A DNA stretch of 7,873 nucleotides from an uncultured Actinomyces sp. (GTDB lineage: Bacteria > Actinomycetota > Actinomycetes > Actinomycetales > Actinomycetaceae). Both the position numbers and the translations under genes were made by a program. Shown piece after piece: positions 6,280-7,873 of the stretch; the first letter of the stretch is position 1; every line of letters begins with the position of its first letter. The stretch covers positions 1-7,873 of the forward strand of contig CAMFDH010000055.1 of NCBI GenBank assembly GCA_945949035.1, given 5' to 3'. The notes beneath the pieces were generated by a model. That model was given only the letters and a program-made list of their open reading frames with translations. It did no database searches and had not been told where the DNA came from.

Positions 6280-7787
6280 TTTGAGTCTCCGTTGGTCACG
6301 TCGAAGCAGCTGTCACGGACGTTCTCAAGACAGATCCGTTTGCCGACCAGTTCCTCTTTCAGGGTTCCGTCACGCATGACCAGGATTCGGTCGGCGACCT
6401 CGACAATCTCTTCAAAGTCAGAGGAGATGACGAGGACGGCGGTGCCGGTCTCAGCGAGCTGGTTGATCATGCCGTAGAGGTCACCGCGGGCCCCGACGTC
6501 CACGCCACGGGACGGTTCGTCGAGGATGACGGCCTTGGGCGAGGACGCCAGCGCCTTAGCAAGCGATACCTTCTGCTGGTTTCCACCCGAGAGTTTGCCG
6601 ACCGCGCGGGACATCGCCCCTTTTTGCAGTGAGAGGCGGTCCGTGAGGTCCTTGACCTTCTCCATTTCACGACTCGACTGGACGAAGCCGTAGGAGCAGA
6701 CGTCATCGAGGATGGAGGAGGTGGTGTTGTGGACGATGTCGCCGAGGAGGAAGACACCGTTAGCGTGGCGGTCCTCAGGGACGTAGGCAACGCCGATGGC
6801 GGTGGAGGCCTTGGGTCCGCGGTTCTTGTACTCCACGCCGTCCATCTGCACCGAGCCTTCACCGGCACGAATGCCGTAGATGGTCTCTGCAAGTTCCGTG
6901 CGACCAGAGCCGACGACGCCGGCGATTCCAACGATCTCACCGGGGTAGACATCGAAGGTGATGTTCTCGAAGCCCTGGCCGGTCAGCTTCTCGACCCGCA
7001 GAGTGGGGACGTTGACGTCGAACTTCTTCACCTCGTGGGTGCGCCTGGCGGCCTGGACTGCGTTCGGCACCATCTGCTCCACGACCTCGGCCACCGAGGT
7101 CTCCCCCACCGGGGCTGTGAAGACCATGTTGCCGTCGCGCAGAACGGTGACGCAGTCGCAGAGGTCGAAGATCTCGTTCATGCGGTGGGTGATGTAGAAG
7201 ATGCCGACTCCGCTGGCAGCCAGATCACGGAGGCGATCGAAGAGGACGTCGACCTCACGCGCCGTGAGGGACGAGGTCGGCTCATCGACAATCAGCACCT
7301 TGGCGTCCCGCAGCATGCCGCGAATGATTTCGACCAGCTGCTGGTCGGAGATAGAGAGGTCACCGGCTGGAGCATTGACGTTGATGTGGGGAGCGAGGGA
7401 CTTGACGACCTCACGGATCCTGCTGGTGGGAACATCGAGGCCGGTCAGCGACAGGGAGATATTCTCTCGAACCGAGAGGCTGGGGAACAGCTTGGGTTCC
7501 TGGGGGACCATGTAGATCCCGTTCTCATGGGCGGAGCGGGGCGAAAGCCTGCGCAGTTCCTTCCCGTTGATAACCACGGAACCCGAGTCCTGGGTGACGA
7601 CACCGGTCAGGACTTTCATCAGGGTCGACTTACCCGCACCGTTGCCGCCTGCAAGCGCGTGGATCTGGCCTTTCTGCAGGTCCAGCGAGACGCCCTTGAG
7701 GACGGGAATACCGCCGTAGGACTTCCACACATCCGACACCGAGGCAAGCGGCTCTGCCGCATCATGTTGGTCGACGTTGTCAAGCAT
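6276..7787 (-). CDS. lsrA: AI-2 ABC transporter double ATPase LsrA
   Basis: This cytoplasmic subunit powers AI-2 import. It has 503 residues (E. coli LsrA has 511) and two fused nucleotide-binding domains. Domain 1 has Walker A GGNGAGKST (47-55), Q-loop Gln96, a degenerate signature LSISDQQ (144-150), Walker B VLIVDEPT (164-171) and switch His201. Domain 2 has a degenerate Walker A GVVGSGRTE (290-298) lacking the Lys, a full signature LSGGNQQ (399-405) and Walker B VILDEPSRG (420-428). This asymmetry is normal for RbsA/LsrA-type carbohydrate ATPases, where domain 2 is thought to bind but not hydrolyse ATP well. GGNGAGK in place of the usual GENGAGK and the VPQEPKLFPSLS segment resemble E. coli LsrA more than RbsA. 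I chose the ATG at 7787 because AAAGGAAAG lies just upstream; the longer frame from 7844 would start inside the upstream dyad. It is the first gene of the visible unit. Confidence 0.93.
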   Translation of the reverse strand: MLDNVDQHDAAEPLASVSDVWKSYGGIPVLKGVSLDLQKGQIHALAGGNGAGKSTLMKVLTGVVTQDSGSVVINGKELRRLSPRSAHENGIYMVPQEPKLFPSLSVRENISLSLTGLDVPTSRIREVVKSLAPHINVNAPAGDLSISDQQLVEIIRGMLRDAKVLIVDEPTSSLTAREVDVLFDRLRDLAASGVGIFYITHRMNEIFDLCDCVTVLRDGNMVFTAPVGETSVAEVVEQMVPNAVQAARRTHEVKKFDVNVPTLRVEKLTGQGFENITFDVYPGEIVGIAGVVGSGRTELAETIYGIRAGEGSVQMDGVEYKNRGPKASTAIGVAYVPEDRHANGVFLLGDIVHNTTSSILDDVCSYGFVQSSREMEKVKDLTDRLSLQKGAMSRAVGKLSGGNQQKVSLAKALASSPKAVILDEPSRGVDVGARGDLYGMINQLAETGTAVLVISSDFEEIVEVADRILVMRDGTLKEELVGKRICLENVRDSCFDVTNGDSK

Positions 7788-7792
7788 GAAGG

Positions 7793-7801
7793 CTTTCCTT
7801 T
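7793..7801 (-). promoter_or_regulatory. Shine-Dalgarno of lsrA, inside one arm of an inverted repeat
   Basis: AAAGGAAAG on the minus strand; the AAGGA core ends eight bases before the ATG at 7787. It fixes the lsrA start. Part of it (GGAAAG) belongs to a 9-bp inverted repeat whose other arm is at 7865-7873. Confidence 0.7.
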
Positions 7802-7818
7802 CACCATCCACCGCTTTG

Positions 7819-7851
7819 TGAACGTATGCGCAAGGGTTGCGCATGTGTTCA
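7819..7851. promoter_or_regulatory. 33-bp dyad upstream of lsrA, candidate LsrR operator
   Basis: A near-perfect dyad centred on 7835. Inner arms ATGCGCAA (7826-7833) and TTGCGCAT (7837-7844) are perfect around a 3-base centre. Outer arms TGAAC (7819-7823) and GTTCA (7847-7851) are also perfect, separated from the inner arms by two unpaired bases each. It ends 31 bases before the lsrA ATG, where a repressor site would block the promoter or early transcription. The length and symmetry suit an oligomeric SorC-family repressor such as the LsrR encoded downstream; that assignment is inferred from position. Confidence 0.6.
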
Positions 7852-7873
7852 GTTTGGGGAAATGGGAAAGCCT

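Noticed and set aside
3036..7787. Annotation of the transporter as a ribose (Rbs) importer
   Set aside because: Automated tools may call it so, but LsrB contact residues, LsrC/LsrD-specific blocks and the linked LsrR and LsrK identify it as the AI-2 branch.
7788..7844. 19-residue upstream extension of LsrA from the ATG at 7844
   Set aside because: It would start inside the palindromic dyad and lacks a ribosome site; the ATG at 7787 has AAAGGAAAG and gives the expected family length.
1..7873. Mobile elements, tRNA/rRNA genes, CRISPR arrays or phage genes
   Set aside because: None seen; coding is continuous with one recognised function and no repeats beyond the short spacer hairpins.

Overview
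The window is almost entirely one co-directional gene cluster on the minus strand (transcribed from high to low coordinates). It encodes an Lsr-type system, which imports and senses the quorum-sensing signal autoinducer-2 (AI-2). In transcription order it holds lsrA (double ATPase), lsrC and lsrD (two permeases), lsrB (AI-2 binding lipoprotein), lsrR (SorC/DeoR-family repressor), lsrK (AI-2 kinase) and a small cupin gene that runs off the left edge. Sequence similarity to the E. coli/Salmonella Lsr proteins, recalled from memory, is clear for each of the first six, including diagnostic stretches that generic ribose transporters lack.

The host looks like a high-GC Gram-positive bacterium, most likely an actinobacterium. 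The genes have strongly GC-biased third positions, purine-rich Shine-Dalgarno sites of GGAGG/AAGGA type, and a binding protein with a classic lipobox (LAGC) where the enterobacterial LsrB is a free periplasmic protein. I cannot name genus or species.

Layout by region. 7788-7873 is the leader upstream of lsrA; it carries a 33-bp dyad (a candidate LsrR operator) and a second inverted repeat that would pair with the lsrA ribosome binding site. 7787-4178 holds lsrA, lsrC and lsrD, joined by two 4-base ATGA stop/start overlaps. 4113-4177 is a short spacer with a 7-bp hairpin just before lsrB. 4112-3036 is lsrB. 2929-3035 is a 107-base spacer with a strong 10-bp hairpin. 2928-1927 is lsrR, 1882-326 is lsrK, and 311 to the left edge is the cupin gene. 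No RNA genes, mobile elements or CRISPR arrays were seen.

How the parts should work together, by analogy with E. coli: LsrB captures AI-2 outside the membrane, LsrCD with LsrA import it, and LsrK phosphorylates it. Phospho-AI-2 then inactivates LsrR, which raises expression of the cluster (positive feedback). Differences from E. coli are that lsrR and lsrK sit downstream in the same direction rather than divergent, that lsrF and lsrG (phospho-AI-2 breakdown) are not in the window, that a cupin follows lsrK, and that one of the six AI-2 contact positions in LsrB is changed (Ala to Ser).
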